Assembly: GCA_015179045.1 (NCBI GenBank)
Contig: WHUZ01000002.1
Location: 2,356,001 to 2,420,000 of the forward strand
Reading direction: 5' to 3'
DNA from: Kalaharituber pfeilii
Lineage: Eukaryota; Ascomycota; Pezizomycetes; Pezizales; Pezizaceae
DNA length: 64,000 bases
Each line of letters starts with the position of its first letter. Position 1 is the stretch's first letter. The notes under the pieces were generated by a model. That model did not search any database and was not told the origin of the DNA. It saw only the letters and a list, made by a program, of their open reading frames with translations. Positions 23,801 through 35,689 of this stretch are shown piece by piece. A program made the translations under genes and the position numbers.

Positions 23801-23891
23801 AGAAACTATGATAGTGTTGATTTATTCCCCCCTCCCACGTGCCCCACTCGCACCCTCCATCCCCCGCCCTGCCCGTTTAACCTTCTGCATA
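20870..23891. other. Gene-poor region with one transposon end
   Basis: No gene is recognised. Several short chance frames and the right end of a Pogo-like element at about 22153 are the only interpretable items. Confidence 0.5.
22060..22153. mobile_element. Right end of a Pogo-like element (left end not found)
   Basis: The sequence TTCGTTATAGCAAGGTAAGACTG|TA ends in the same style as the 3.4-4.2 kb element. It is preceded by repeated TATAGC motifs (AGTATAGCAAGG, GCTATAGCGG, TTATTATAGCAAG). The matching CAGTCTTACC start was not found within 0.5 kb upstream, so the element is degenerate or truncated. Confidence 0.6.
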
Positions 23892-23974
23892 CAGGTGACC
23901 CTGGCTATAGTGAAAATCTGAGTTATATGTAGTGAAGAAAATCGGTCGGATTTCATTATAGCCAGGGTCACCTG
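23892..23974. mobile_element. 83 bp miniature element with near-perfect TIRs and TA duplication
   Basis: The sequence TA|CAGGTGACCCTGGCTATAGTG... is mirrored by ...CATTATAGCCAGGGTCACCTG|TA. The 24 bp terminal inverted repeats make up more than half of the element. It is one of the smallest possible Pogo/Tc1-type MITEs. Its right TIR also occurs at 38155-38176. Confidence 0.9.
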
Positions 23975-25195
23975 TATTGGCTATCAACCATCCGAATATC
24001 TATACCACTATAGCTAGAGTTGCTGCTGGTCGCCAATGACCATATCTGTCTAGACTAGGCCATAATATGGCATATTTGGCATAGGCGGGCCGCTGGGAAC
24101 GAGACCAGGCGGGAAAGATTACTATCATAACAAGTCTATTCAAAAGGCCCAAAAATTCGATTGTAGCTGCAGCTGCTGCACAATCATGTGTAGGGGGGAA
24201 ATAGTCTGGTTACGGGATTAGGGAATAGTAAAGGAAAAAGGTAGCTCCTGTTCTGGTTACGAGACTAGCTCCGAAAATCAGACTGAATTAAACTATGCCC
24301 ACATAACTATTAAGACTAAGGGAGTTAGTCTCAAGGAGAAACTCAGAAACCAAAAACGTACAAATATAAATGCACAGAAATCAGCAATCCTACTTCAATC
24401 CCCTCCGAGGGCAAAAAACAGAGAGTAGCAGACTTACCACTGGCACCACTTGAGCCACGCAATCGATTACAGGCAAACAATCTGGCTGACAACAGCCTCG
24501 ACATTCCACTGAGTACCTCCCTGCCAATACTCACATATTCCATCCCACATATTGACCTAATAGTCACGCCTGCTACCCTCTGCTTCCACTATAACGGGTT
24601 CTTCTCCTGCGGACCAGCTTATTGGGATAGCAAGAACTCATAGCCCGTTGATATCCGCGCCCAGTCTCAAATCACCCATGAAGGGACCCAAAGCCAGGTC
24701 AATCATATCTATACGCCCTCTTCAGGTCTTTCTAGTTCTGAGACTCATGAACTCACAGTTCTTAAATCTTCCAACCATAATAATCCTTCAGAAATTAGCC
24801 TCCATGAACCCAGTCATATTGTCTCCGAGAACGTCTAGTCCGGCAGAGGTATCTCTCACTGTAACGTCTCTGGCCGTTTATGCCTGCTGTGAACGCCATA
24901 TCCATATCTCCGAACCTATCCACTCTCTGTGAAGAAGATATCTCGAGGTTTTCTAGCCGTGCAGGCTACGAGGTTCTGGTAGATACGGGAACGGCAGTCA
25001 CCGAGCTTGTTGTAATAGTTCCCGTTCCTCGTGGATCTGCAGGAGGCTTTGCTGTCCTACAACTGAGTTCTGGCACACCGCAATCCACACATAACAATAC
25101 TTCTGTTAGTCTCCTCTACATAAACAGTTCACGGATTCCGCCTCTCGCTTTCTCCAGGCCAGTTTCCTCACGCTTGCGCAACACTTTCCAAACTA
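23975..25195. other. Intergenic with two stem-motif copies
   Basis: It contains two nearby copies of the motif TCTGGTTACG (about 24209 and 24251). Open frames between 24640 and 25190 are unassigned. Confidence 0.4.
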
Positions 25196-25960
25196 TGGCT
25201 GCGGACCAACTTACAACATTTAGGCTACCTCCAGTAAAGAACTTCAAAAAAGAAATTGAAGAGCAATCTCAAAAACAGCGAGTTCGCGCTGGAAACTTTC
25301 TTTTACCTTTGCCTAAGGTCAGTCGCAGTTCTGTAGTGTTTAATCTAGCATTCACAAAAGTCGTAAAGGTTGAAGTCGACAAGGACAAATAGAGAAGCAG
25401 AGAAGCTCAAGTTGAAAGGGGTAAAGTGGAACTTGGGCAGGGAGAGAAGTGTTTGAAGGTTTTACACCTGCAATCGACTTTCGCAGCCACCTGTTGTGAA
25501 GGGGAAAGGCAAACAGGTTTACCAGTACCACAAGTTCCTCTAGTTCGACTTTGTCACGCCTGATAGCGGGAAGTCAGGGCCCAGCAGTTCCGGTTCCAGG
25601 ACGCTTCGGCACCAATACAGCGGGTTTTAGACTTGTATGATACCTACTATAAGAGAAAGACAGGCGAAACTTCACAAAAGTCAAGAGAAATCTCGGCTGC
25701 CGCTTTCAAACCTGACTACTTCACGCTGGCTGAGGCGGCCCCAAAAACTTGCTATGCAGCCTCAGGGTTTCAACTCTCCAAGGCAAGAGATTTGACTGGA
25801 CAATTCGTTAACTGGCCCAGTGGCACGTTGAATTAGCGGATCCGTGGCCATTGCTCCTGCCCGATTATATGGGTTCCTTTAACTTTGTTGAAGCTTGCAA
25901 GGGAGGCCTGCTCATGGCAACCATGCTCAATCCTTCTCATTCACGTTTCTTGTCCATTTG
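25196..25960 (+). pseudogene. Possible decayed gene, unrecognised
   Basis: From an ATG at 25196 a lysine-rich start (MAADQLTTFRLPPVKNF, QRVRAGNFLLPLPK) runs to a plausible GTCAGT splice donor at 25319. Downstream, fragments in different frames look protein-like (REAEKLKLKGVKWNLGRE, KGKGKQVYQYHKFL, and near 25820-25920 HVELADPWPLLLPDY). Stops and frame changes separate them. I do not recognise the family. It may equally be chance coding-like sequence. Confidence 0.3.
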
Positions 25961-28485
25961 CTTCGTTTTGTAACGAAGTATACTTTGGCAATGTCCATAT
26001 GCATATTAAGACAGAAATGGTTCGATAGTTAAGCTGGGGACGCATGGTGTGTTGAAAGATGTAGTTAATTTGACGTTAAGGGTCGCTCGTGGTGTGATTA
26101 AGCTCTTAAGGTACACGTGAAACAACTAGGTTTAGCCTGTTCTCGGGTTTAGCCCAGTCTCGGAATAACAAATATCGGGGATAGGCAAAGCTTGACGAGT
26201 CACGTCCATATTTTATAGTAACACATACAATTTAGATATTAGAGGTGAGATGTTATCTCATGTGGATATATTTTGCCCAACCTCTAGCTGGCGCGGGAAC
26301 CTGGATATGAGAACAGTTGGCGCCTGAATTCAATCAAAAAATCCTGCTACTGCATCAATATCCATAGCCTATTTTCTTGTTTGTCTAGATCACTATTACC
26401 TCGGTACCCATCTAATAAACTTACCTACTTACACAGAATTGCTACGAAATTTACCCAGATTAAGTATATATCTACAAGACATCTATCTGTGCATTTTAAG
26501 GAGTATCAAATATTCATATTATACATGATCCTCATTGCTCGGCTGCTTACTCTTAATAATAATAGATTTCCTGGGCTATCAGAAATTATTATTAGACAGG
26601 ATACGAGATATAGTACATCAGCATAGTTAGTGGCATGAAGCTAATGTATCGTTAACAAATGTTCAGTTGCTTTAGCCATACTGTAGAGTACTGGTCCTAT
26701 CTACCTAGTAAGCTGTGTCACCAAAACCTCTTAATGAAATACGATATTCATGTCAACGCCGACAAACGATTTGTTCCACCTGAATGCATGCAAGCGCAAG
26801 CTGGCGCCGTATAAATACTTGTACTTATTAGAGCAAGCTCATTGCCTGCAAAAAGCGTCATGTACTACCGGTAAAAGACAACGGCAGGTAGGAGTCATAT
26901 GTGCCTCAATTGTGATTTGTGAGTGGTCAATTGCATGAGAAATCTTACAAGGGCATACACACAACAGACTTGCACGTGCGCAGTGCAAATAGCGGTATGA
27001 CAGATGTCGACAAACAGTTTTACTTGCTATACATCAGTCTTGATTCAGTCTCGAACTATACAGTAGCGGCTGGGCACGAGACTAACATTTCCGACTTCTC
27101 GAAGGCAGGTAGATGCCCGCAACAGAAGGTCGCGAGTTGTTCTTCTCTTTTCCCCATTCCTCCGATATGCCGTTCGGCTTGCGATTGATGCATGCGCTGG
27201 GCGTTGTTCTGTATACTTTTCACTACTTCCATCAGGGTGTATTTGCATATGTCGCTGTTGCAGCATGTGCAATTGATATATGATATCTCGGCTACGAGGC
27301 AAGGACGAACAAAGACAAGGATGAAGACTTTCCCCCCTTCTTTCATGTTCCTGGTTCGTGATTCTTGGAATTATTTGTTGCCAAAACTGGGGGATCATTG
27401 ATGTGCACTAGCCCAAGGTCAGCCGGGTTAATTAATTCGGTTGTCGACCTGATGAACTCGCATTTGTTTTTGTGTGCTAGTAATGGCAAAAAGGATTCTA
27501 ATCAAATACGCTGAACTTGGATTAGGCAACAGGGCGAACAGCTGGTGTCGTGAGGATGATATTGCCCTGCATTATTCTACTGTACTGAGAATGAGAAAAT
27601 AAATAGAGAGACTTGGTCAGGAAATCGTGCTATGTTGAGTAACATCGATACACCAAGAAGCACCTAATACATGCATTCGATAATGGATTCGGGCGCCCAG
27701 GCTGCCACACAAGCCTATCTGTACAGCTATGGCCGCACCAAGCATATGAGCAAATAGCAAGCATGCAAGCCGCGACGACGGAGTGGGCACGGCAAATGGG
27801 GGAGCAGCGTGGCCATATCCTCTCCCACAGGCCACTATATAAATATAGATTTGAAAAATTGCTGGTGATGAAAATAACTTAATTCTCAAAGTTTGCCCAA
27901 CATTTCCATCTATCGTTCTAGATACATACTGACACGGCACAAGCACTCACCGATTCAGGTGCACATAACGCCCTCCGCATCTACTCGCATCGTGATTTCG
28001 ATCTAGAGAGGAAATAGACGCATCGCGGCGGGAACATCAAAAAAGAACCAGCAAAGGAAAAGTACGCACGTACTGAAAGCAACCAAAAAATCCCTTTTGG
28101 TTATCATCAGATCTTTTGAGTCTGAGCTCCTTGGGACACGGCACAGCACATCGTATACATAAGGAAACAAGTGATCCAGTCGTCACTTACATTTCCCAGG
28201 TAGCCATAGGTGAGTGATCCTATGCTAATGCCACGCCCGCGGCTTCGTCAATATCAGACATATCAGCTTGCATAGTTACAGTTACATGTCAGCCTAGGAG
28301 TTTGTGTTGTGGGTCAATAGGGTACATTAGCTGCCCTAATCTCACTAAGTACTACATACTCTTTATCAATACGTTTAGATTCGGCACCGCGCTGAGGTAG
28401 CACTCTCAACGAGGTTTATGCAATTGACACCATATATTTTTATATTACGTCTCAGCATTGCCGAGCGAGCGCTGGGTAGTGCTAC
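25961..28485. other. Gene-poor region
   Basis: Nothing recognisable on either strand apart from short chance frames. Confidence 0.5.
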
Positions 28486-29919
28486 ATGCCAGTTCAGACA
28501 CTCGTTTACAAGAGATTCAACTACGACGGATTAGTTCAAGCGCTGGTGTCAAGAATGAAGTTGCCTGTAGCAAAGCACCTTGGACGCCAGAGCAAGGACA
28601 AGCAAAAAAAGAGGGCAGCCGAGGATGGGGAGGAAAAGAAGAGCCAAGTTGTGACATGGAATCGTTTGGGGAGCTTGATAATGTGTAGCGGCCGCAGACA
28701 CGAGAAAGGAAAAGGGCTTGATTCAGCAGATATGGCAGCGGAGCAATCAGCAGAGGAAGCGACGCGGACAACAAGGAAGACAAAAGTGTTCAGGAGGGTC
28801 CGTTGCATCAAGAGCGGCAAGGGCAAGGAGCCAGTGGTTGTCATTGAAAAGTCCAAAAAGGGAAAAGAAACGAGTGTCTGCACTACCACAGTCAGCTCCG
28901 GCAGTGCAGCTACCACAATGTTTAACCGTCCTCCACCACAACGCAACCCGGTGCACCAGCACAAACACAATGACAGCCAAGAAAGCGCGACGCTCTGGTC
29001 GCCATCGACAGCAAACACAGAGCAGCCACACGATGGAGAGATTGCCTTCTATCCGGATACTGATATTCCTCCCCGCAGGTCTCCCTCGCCAGTAGATTCG
29101 GCCCAGCTTAGGTACGGTCTAGATATGGACTCTTGGATGAACGGCCCGCCTGCGGAGGGAAGATGGTGGATGGAGCCGGCCAGCAAGCCGTATTTCCCAG
29201 GAAGGAAACGGGGAAAAAATGGGGCAAGTGAGTCTCGGCCGGGGACGGCGAGGTCGGAGGTTTCGGGTGTAAGTGGTATTAGTGGGGTCAGCGGTGTTAG
29301 TGGGGTCAGCGGGGTGAGTGGTGAGTCACGGAGCTCAAGAGGCCCAAGGAGTGAGCCACCGGAGCATGTGAAGCGGTATTTGAGAGTCCCAGGGAGCAAA
29401 GAATCGTTGCATGCAGCAGTAGCAGAGAGTGCTACAGGAGGGACGGGACAAAGCAAGGCATCGGCGTTAGCGAGGCCCAAGCTACGGAGACATTCGCAAC
29501 CGTACACACAACAATGGGCACGGGCAAATTCTCCTAGCCCAACTGATTTCCCTCCGCTGGCACCGCGGATAAATAGTGGATCGTCACAGCTGCCTAGTAG
29601 CTGTCCCACGATCACAATCCCGGATGGTGCAGCGCTGAATGCAATTCGGGAGGAGTCGTCAACACCTGTGTGGCTAGTTGAGGAACGGACAAAGCTGCTG
29701 GTGGAGAGGGGAAGGGCCATGCTGGCGGTGAGAAACGCTCAAGAGGCTGTGGATAATGGGGGCGGAGAGGAGGAGGAGGAAAGGTTGAAGAAGGCAGAGA
29801 AGCATTTGGCGGAAATGGAGCAGAAGATCGAGACTGTGAGAACGAAGGCCGCGGCCGCCGCAGCGGCTGCGATGGCCGGGGGCACGCCAGTATCCTCTGA
29901 GCGGGAAGCAACCAGTTGA
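28486..29919 (+). CDS. Unrecognised basic/disordered protein with coiled-coil C-terminus
   Basis: This is a single frame of 477 residues. The N-terminus (MPVQTLVYKRFNYDGLV) is followed by Lys/Arg-rich low complexity. A middle region is rich in Pro, Ser and Gln, with an (V-S-G)n run of about eight repeats (SEVSGVSGISGVSGVSG, about residues 259-280). The part near residues 395-455 looks like an amphipathic coiled coil (TKLLVERGRAMLAVRNAQEA.., ..RLKKAEKHLAEMEQKIETV), ending in an Ala run. Length, codon regularity and the coiled coil support a real gene. No enzyme motif or membrane segment is seen. Intron-free gene structure cannot be confirmed. Confidence 0.65.
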   Translation: MPVQTLVYKRFNYDGLVQALVSRMKLPVAKHLGRQSKDKQKKRAAEDGEEKKSQVVTWNRLGSLIMCSGRRHEKGKGLDSADMAAEQSAEEATRTTRKTKVFRRVRCIKSGKGKEPVVVIEKSKKGKETSVCTTTVSSGSAATTMFNRPPPQRNPVHQHKHNDSQESATLWSPSTANTEQPHDGEIAFYPDTDIPPRRSPSPVDSAQLRYGLDMDSWMNGPPAEGRWWMEPASKPYFPGRKRGKNGASESRPGTARSEVSGVSGISGVSGVSGVSGVSGESRSSRGPRSEPPEHVKRYLRVPGSKESLHAAVAESATGGTGQSKASALARPKLRRHSQPYTQQWARANSPSPTDFPPLAPRINSGSSQLPSSCPTITIPDGAALNAIREESSTPVWLVEERTKLLVERGRAMLAVRNAQEAVDNGGGEEEEERLKKAEKHLAEMEQKIETVRTKAAAAAAAAMAGGTPVSSEREATS

Positions 29920-31350
29920 TGAAAGAAGCATGGGAGGAAGTCTGTATAATTTATATTTCGAATTTTTGTCGCATCCACGCAGCAGGCTGTCTTTTGCATC
30001 GTTCTTTACTACCCGTTTTGGTTTTGGAGTACTAGTGTTTGGATTCGGCGTTTTTTTGATTGATGAGGTTGGGATTTTCTATGCTGCCCAGGGGTATTTT
30101 CCTTGTAGCGTCGGCGGTCCGTACTATGCACCTCCGACCGTAACCACAGTGTATGCTCATATAAAGCGACTTTTCCAGGCCTATTTAAATACTACATTGT
30201 AGATACTAGTACACGAGTGGGGTCCTCTCTCAAGTCTATGATACGGCGTGATGGAACTCCGGCGGTGGAGAGCAAGGGGTAGCTGAGGGAGGGGAGGTAC
30301 CCGCTTTAGAGTCTGAGCACGAAGAACATGCAAGTATCTGCTCAAGTCTCCGCCGACATTAAAAAAGGGAAAATCAGTGATGACTAACATTACCTAATTC
30401 GGAATATAACTGATTGGGAAAGATGTAATTAGCTTTGGGAGGAGTTTTTCCGGGGGCAGAACGAAGAAAATGAGAAAACGAGGAGATAGGACAGGCGACC
30501 AGATAGATTCACAGGAAGACTTGTTCATCTGTTCAATTGGGTTCTGATTTTTCTATGCCCTCGAACAGATGTACATCAGATGGCAGTCATGTCCATGACT
30601 TCTTCAGTGAGTGCCTACTTATGCCGGCAGAGTGCAGGAAGGTCTGCCGATGCTGGCCAATCGTTCTTCTCTGCTTTGGGAGCGCCAGTGTAGAACCTGG
30701 GAAGACAATTCCGAACTAATTCACCATATTTATCTAGAAAAAGCCCCCAAGATTATCAGTTACCATGAACAAGGTCTTTGCGAAGGGCTGCACTAGGCCC
30801 ACTTGCTAAGAATTTACAGACTGGCAAAAAAAAAAACCAAATCTGCGAAAAAGGAAAAGCCAGCGCACAATGCAGTCCCAGCAGTGTGTGACTCTTCTCT
30901 CGTCCAGTCTGCCCCCAGGCTATATTTACTTGTGCAGAGCGTTGTGCGGAAAACAATTAAGAAAAAAGAGGGGGGAAAAAAAATCAGAGACATACCTCGA
31001 GACTGGAGGTCGAGTGAGTATACTTTTTAGTTTCACAAGTGAGTTAAATTTGCAAGGACGCAAGACAAAGGCAAAGCTGAGACTGATCAGGACATCCGCT
31101 AGCAGCTGCTGAGGAACAGATTCGACCGCAATTGGCCTACCATCGATAAGCGACTGGCCTCCCGAACCCCGTTCGAGCTACCCTGCAGCGGAGTGAGCGT
31201 TGCATCGAATTGCTGCACCTGCTATTCGCCAGTCCACTTGACCTGGCGCGAAGTTGCCCCTCCTACCCCTCCTACCCCTCCACAACTGTCACCTTGGCTT
31301 CCCTCCCGATTCTCGCACACCACGCTCGGCTGGGGGGCTACGGGCGAGGA
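29920..31350. other. Intergenic upstream of C1-THF synthase
   Basis: No gene is recognised. The 3' part (31130-31350) is pyrimidine-rich with a CTACCCCTC tandem (31260-31277) and probably contains the C1-THF synthase promoter. Confidence 0.5.
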
Positions 31351-34300
31351 ATGCGGCTGCTGCTCGCAAGGCGGGCTTGTGGCTACCTGACGATAGCGGC
31401 TACAAAAGCCTCACCTTCACCCTCTCTTGCATCAATCTTTCCAGCCACAAAGTTACAGCAAGCTCGCAATTTCTCCTATACACGTCTCATCATGGCTGCC
31501 CAAAAGATTGACGGCATCGCACTTGCAAAGAACATTCGGCAGAGGCTCAATGTGGAAGTCGCTGAGAAGCAAAAGAAATCCCCGCGTTTCAAACCCGCAT
31601 TGACAATCATTCAAGGTATAAATTGCAGCTGCTCATATGTTTTCTATAGCAATAATTGCTAATTCATGGCTTTGATTATAGTTGGCGATCGACCAGACTC
31701 AAGTATGATATTGCCTCGCCAATATATTTCTGTGATATAATGAATTCATGGCGAGATACTGATGGACGCTAGACACCTATATTCGCATGAAACTTAAAGC
31801 AGCCCAAGAGGTAACCACAAATTAGTTGAACTTAAGCAACACATTACTAACTCGTGGTGGCTAGGCAAATATCACTTGCAACATTCAGAAATTCCCCACC
31901 GAAGTTTCGGAAGCTGAGGTAAAAAGCACCGCTAATTTCCTTCACTTAAAATATTCCACTGTTCCTAATTTGATTGCTATAGCTCCTTGATTTCATTGAT
32001 CAACAAAATAATGATCCTCTTGTTCATGGAATTCTCGTGCAGCTTCCATTGCCTAAGCATATCTCAGAGGCAGTCATCACATCCGCTGTTCATCCAAGTA
32101 AAGACGTTGACGGCTTCGGGACACTTAATATTGGAGACCTTGCGAAGCGGGGAAAGATTCCAATGTTTATTCCCTGTACTCCCAAAGGTGTTATGGTGCT
32201 CCTCAAGGAATCTGGAGTCAATATTCGTGGTAAAAATGCTGTGGTTTTAGGCAGAAGTGACATTGTTGGCAGTCCAGTATCCTACCTTCTCAAAAATGCG
32301 GATGCTACTGTGACTATCTGCCATTCACATACTCAGAACCTGCCTGAAATTGTCAAGACAGCTGACATTCTTGTGGCTGCAATTGGAATACCAAACTTTG
32401 TCAAAGGAGAATGGCTAAAGCCTGGTGCTGTTGTAATTGATGTTGGAATTAATTATGTCAAGGATGAAACAAAGAAGTCTGGAGAATGCCTTGTTGGAGA
32501 CGTCGACTATGAATCTGCGAAAGAAGTCGCCTCTTTGATAACCCCCGTTCCAGGAGGAGTCGGCCCAATGACTGTTGCAATGCTTCTCGAAAATGTTGTT
32601 GACTCTGCGAAGCGATTCTGGGAAGCAAACCGAGCTCGGAAGATCACACCATTACCATTGAAACTTCAGCAACCTGTACCTAGTGATATTGCTGTATCTC
32701 GATCGCAGCGACCGAAGAATGTGAAGGTCCTTGCTCATGAGCTAGGTATCACTGACAGAGAGCTTGAATTATATGGTGCATATAAGGCAAAGGTCAACTT
32801 GACAGTACTTGATCGCCTTGCACACAGGAAGAATGGTAAGTATGTTCTCGTGGCTGGCATCACCCCTACTCCATTGGGTGAAGGAAAGTCGGTATGTAGT
32901 CTCTTAGCCTCCTAAACCACAAGAGCCCTGTCTAATGGCCTTAGACCACTACTGTGGGGCTCGCACAAGCATTGGGTGCCCATCTTGGAAAAATTGCATT
33001 TGCCAATGTAAGGCAGCCTAGTCAGGGACCAACTTTTGGTATCAAGGGGGGTGCTGCTGGAGGAGGCTACAGTCAAGTTATTCCCATGGACGAGTTTAAT
33101 ATGCATTTAACCGGTGATATTCATGCCATCACTGCAGCGAACAATTTGCTTGGTATGTGCTGTTACCCTCAACTTTCTACCGACCTTTTCACCTCTATTT
33201 TTCATATTGCTAATTTTAGACTAGCTGCTGCTATTGATACCAGGTTGTTTCACGAGTCTACTCAGAAGGATAAAGCACTCTATAACCGGCTGGTGCCCAA
33301 GAGGAACGGTGTTAGGAACTTTGCTCCAATTATGTTTAGGCGCTTGAGTAAGCTCGGCATTGACAAGACGAACCCCGATGATTTAACCGATGAGGAAATT
33401 ACTCGCTTCGCAAGATTGGATATTGACCCTGACACAATCACTTGGAAGAGAGTATTGGATGTCAATGACCGTCATCTTAGGGGCATCACGATTGGACAAG
33501 CTCCAACTGAAAAGGGACATTCAAGGTACACTGGCTTCGATATATCTGTTGCATCAGAATGTATGGCTGTCCTGGCACTATCAAATGATTTGGCCGACAT
33601 GCGAGAGAGGCTTGGAAGAATGGTAGTTGCCAGTAGCAAGAGTGGACAGCCAGTAACATGCGATGACCTTGGGGTTGGTGGCGCTTTAACTGCTCTCATG
33701 AAGGATGCCATCAAACCTAATTTGATGCAAACTCTGGAGGGAACTCCAGTGTTTGTTCATGCTGGCCCTTTTGCCAATATCAGTATTGGTGCTAGCTCAG
33801 TTATTGCTGATAAACTGGCTCTTAAGCTTGCAGGCACTGAAGAAGATGAGGGAGAGGAAAAGGTCGGGTTTGTGATTACTGAAGCTGGTTTTGATTTCAC
33901 TATGGGTGGTGAAAGGTTCTTCAACATCAAATGCCGATCAAGTGGACTCATTCCGGATGTAGTTGTTATTGTCGCAACAGTGCGGGCACTGAAAGTTCAT
34001 GGTGGTGGACCGGAGATCACTCCTGGCGCCTCTCTTGCTGAAGAATATAAGACCGAGAATGTTGAACTCCTCAGGAAGGGTTGTGTTAACCTCGCAAAAC
34101 ATATATCAAATGCCAAGCAATACGGTGTCCCGGTTGTCGTTGCCATCAACAAATTCTCCACTGATACAGATGCAGAAGTGCAGTGTATCAGGGAGGAGGC
34201 CATTAAAGCTGGCGCCGAGGACGCCGTTCTAGCCAATCATTGGGCAGAGGGGGGGAAGGGAGCAGTAGAGCTTGCCAAGGGGGTTATTGAAGCGAGCAAG

Positions 34301-34801
34301 AAGCCAAACAATGGATTGCAACTTCTCTATGACGTCGACATGGGAATTGAAGAAAAGATTGAGGCAGTTGCAAAGAAGATGTATGGTGCGGATGGAATTG
34401 AGTTGAGTGATCTTGCAAGGACCCAGGTGGAGATGTATAAGAAACAGGTAACTCGTATGCACCCAAACACTATGGATAGAAGCTAATGTATGTGAACAGG
34501 GCTTTGCAAATCTCCCCATATGCATTGCAAAGACACAGTACTCTCTCTCTCATGACCCTGCTCTCAAGGGAGCACCAACAGGGTTCACTGTGCCAATAAG
34601 GGATGTAAGGTTATCACCTGGTGCTGGCTATCTCTATGCTAAGGCAGCGGACATCCAAACCATTCCTGGCTTACCCACCGCTCCTGGGTATCTGAATGTA
34701 AGTGCAATGTCCCAAAGGCAGGCTACAAGAAAACAACTAACATCTGTGACCCTAAGGTGGATGTCAATCTCAAGACTGGTGAAATTGAGGGATTATTCTA
34801 G
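31351..34801 (+). CDS. ADE3: Trifunctional C1-tetrahydrofolate synthase, with an in-frame mitochondrial presequence
   Basis: The enzyme interconverts methylene-, methenyl- and formyl-THF (dehydrogenase/cyclohydrolase) and makes 10-formyl-THF from formate (synthetase). From the downstream ATG at 31492 ([16 protein letters not shown]) nine exons join in phase: to 31615, 31682-31702, 31773-31810, 31865-31918, 31983-32891, 32945-33152, 33225-34447, 34500-34697 and 34757-34801. This gives 939 residues (yeast Ade3 is 946). An in-frame ATG at 31351 adds 47 Arg/Ser/Ala-rich residues typical of a mitochondrial presequence. One gene may thus supply both compartments by alternative starts (inference). 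Motifs: [50 protein letters not shown] (split by an intron) and [18 protein letters not shown]. The exon 6/7 intron is 72 nt and stop-free, but the conserved join [11 protein letters not shown] shows it is removed. Confidence 0.96.
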
Positions 34802-35689
34802 ATTTCGTTGCTATATGGTGGTCTCGTGGCCAGCTATATGGCTAGCGAGAGCTGTACGCTACAAAGAGGCAGGTTTGGATGTTTTCATGGCACATTTCCT
34901 TGAAAGAGAAAATCCCTTGTGATCTCTGTGCAGTATGAAGTGAAGTAGGCTAGCAAGCTAAAAGTGAAAAAAAGTAACTTCAGGTCAATTTAAGTGTAAA
35001 ATGTAAAGATGAGTCGCCAAAGCTTTCCGAAACCCTGCTTGGGGTAAAATATCAGTGCAATGGTGGATAGCTGGAGCCCATACATATACCCCCGGTAAAT
35101 ACTGTATGCCCGGCGACGCGGCGAGCACCAAATGCCCGCACTGGGATTTGCTAGGCCGTTCCGCTCTATGTCCTGTAAGTGAAGGGAACAGATGTGATAC
35201 CGTAGTGTGACTGTCCTTGGCCCTTGCCGAGTCGAATGGAACGTAGCGAAGCGTAGGTGGAGCGTCGGCAAACCGAAGTGAAGAAGACAAGAGAAGAATC
35301 GTTGCATAAGGGTGGGAGCACCTACATATACTAGACAGAAAAATATGTAGTCAGACTTATCTCTTATCAACCACTAGCTAGGATAGTTTATCTTATCGTG
35401 CCGCCTAAACCCAGGTGCTGAGGTGGTGGTGGAGAAGCGTGGGGGTTGCCGGGGCGACAAGAAAACTAAAACACATGTGAAGTTGCCAGCGCTCGGCCGT
35501 GAGATCCGAGACGCTTATTCGCCAATGCGCGAACTAACTTGCGGCTGAAGCTTACTTTGGCTTCTGAGCAACTTTTGCACCCAGTCGACTTCGAGGGTGA
35601 TGCGGAGTAGGGGTTCCTTTTCCCGAGATTTGTGATACGCAAGCACAAAGATATCTTTGCTTCCCGACTGGTGGCACTAACGAAGATGT
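34802..35689. other. Intergenic
   Basis: Nothing recognised. It separates C1-THF synthase from the guanine deaminase relic, whose N-terminal exon may lie here in unrecognisable form. Confidence 0.45.

Noticed and set aside
33153..33224. Reading the stop-free 72 nt in C1-THF synthase as coding
   Set aside because: It has a GTATGT donor and TAG acceptor, and its removal restores the conserved [11 protein letters not shown] join.
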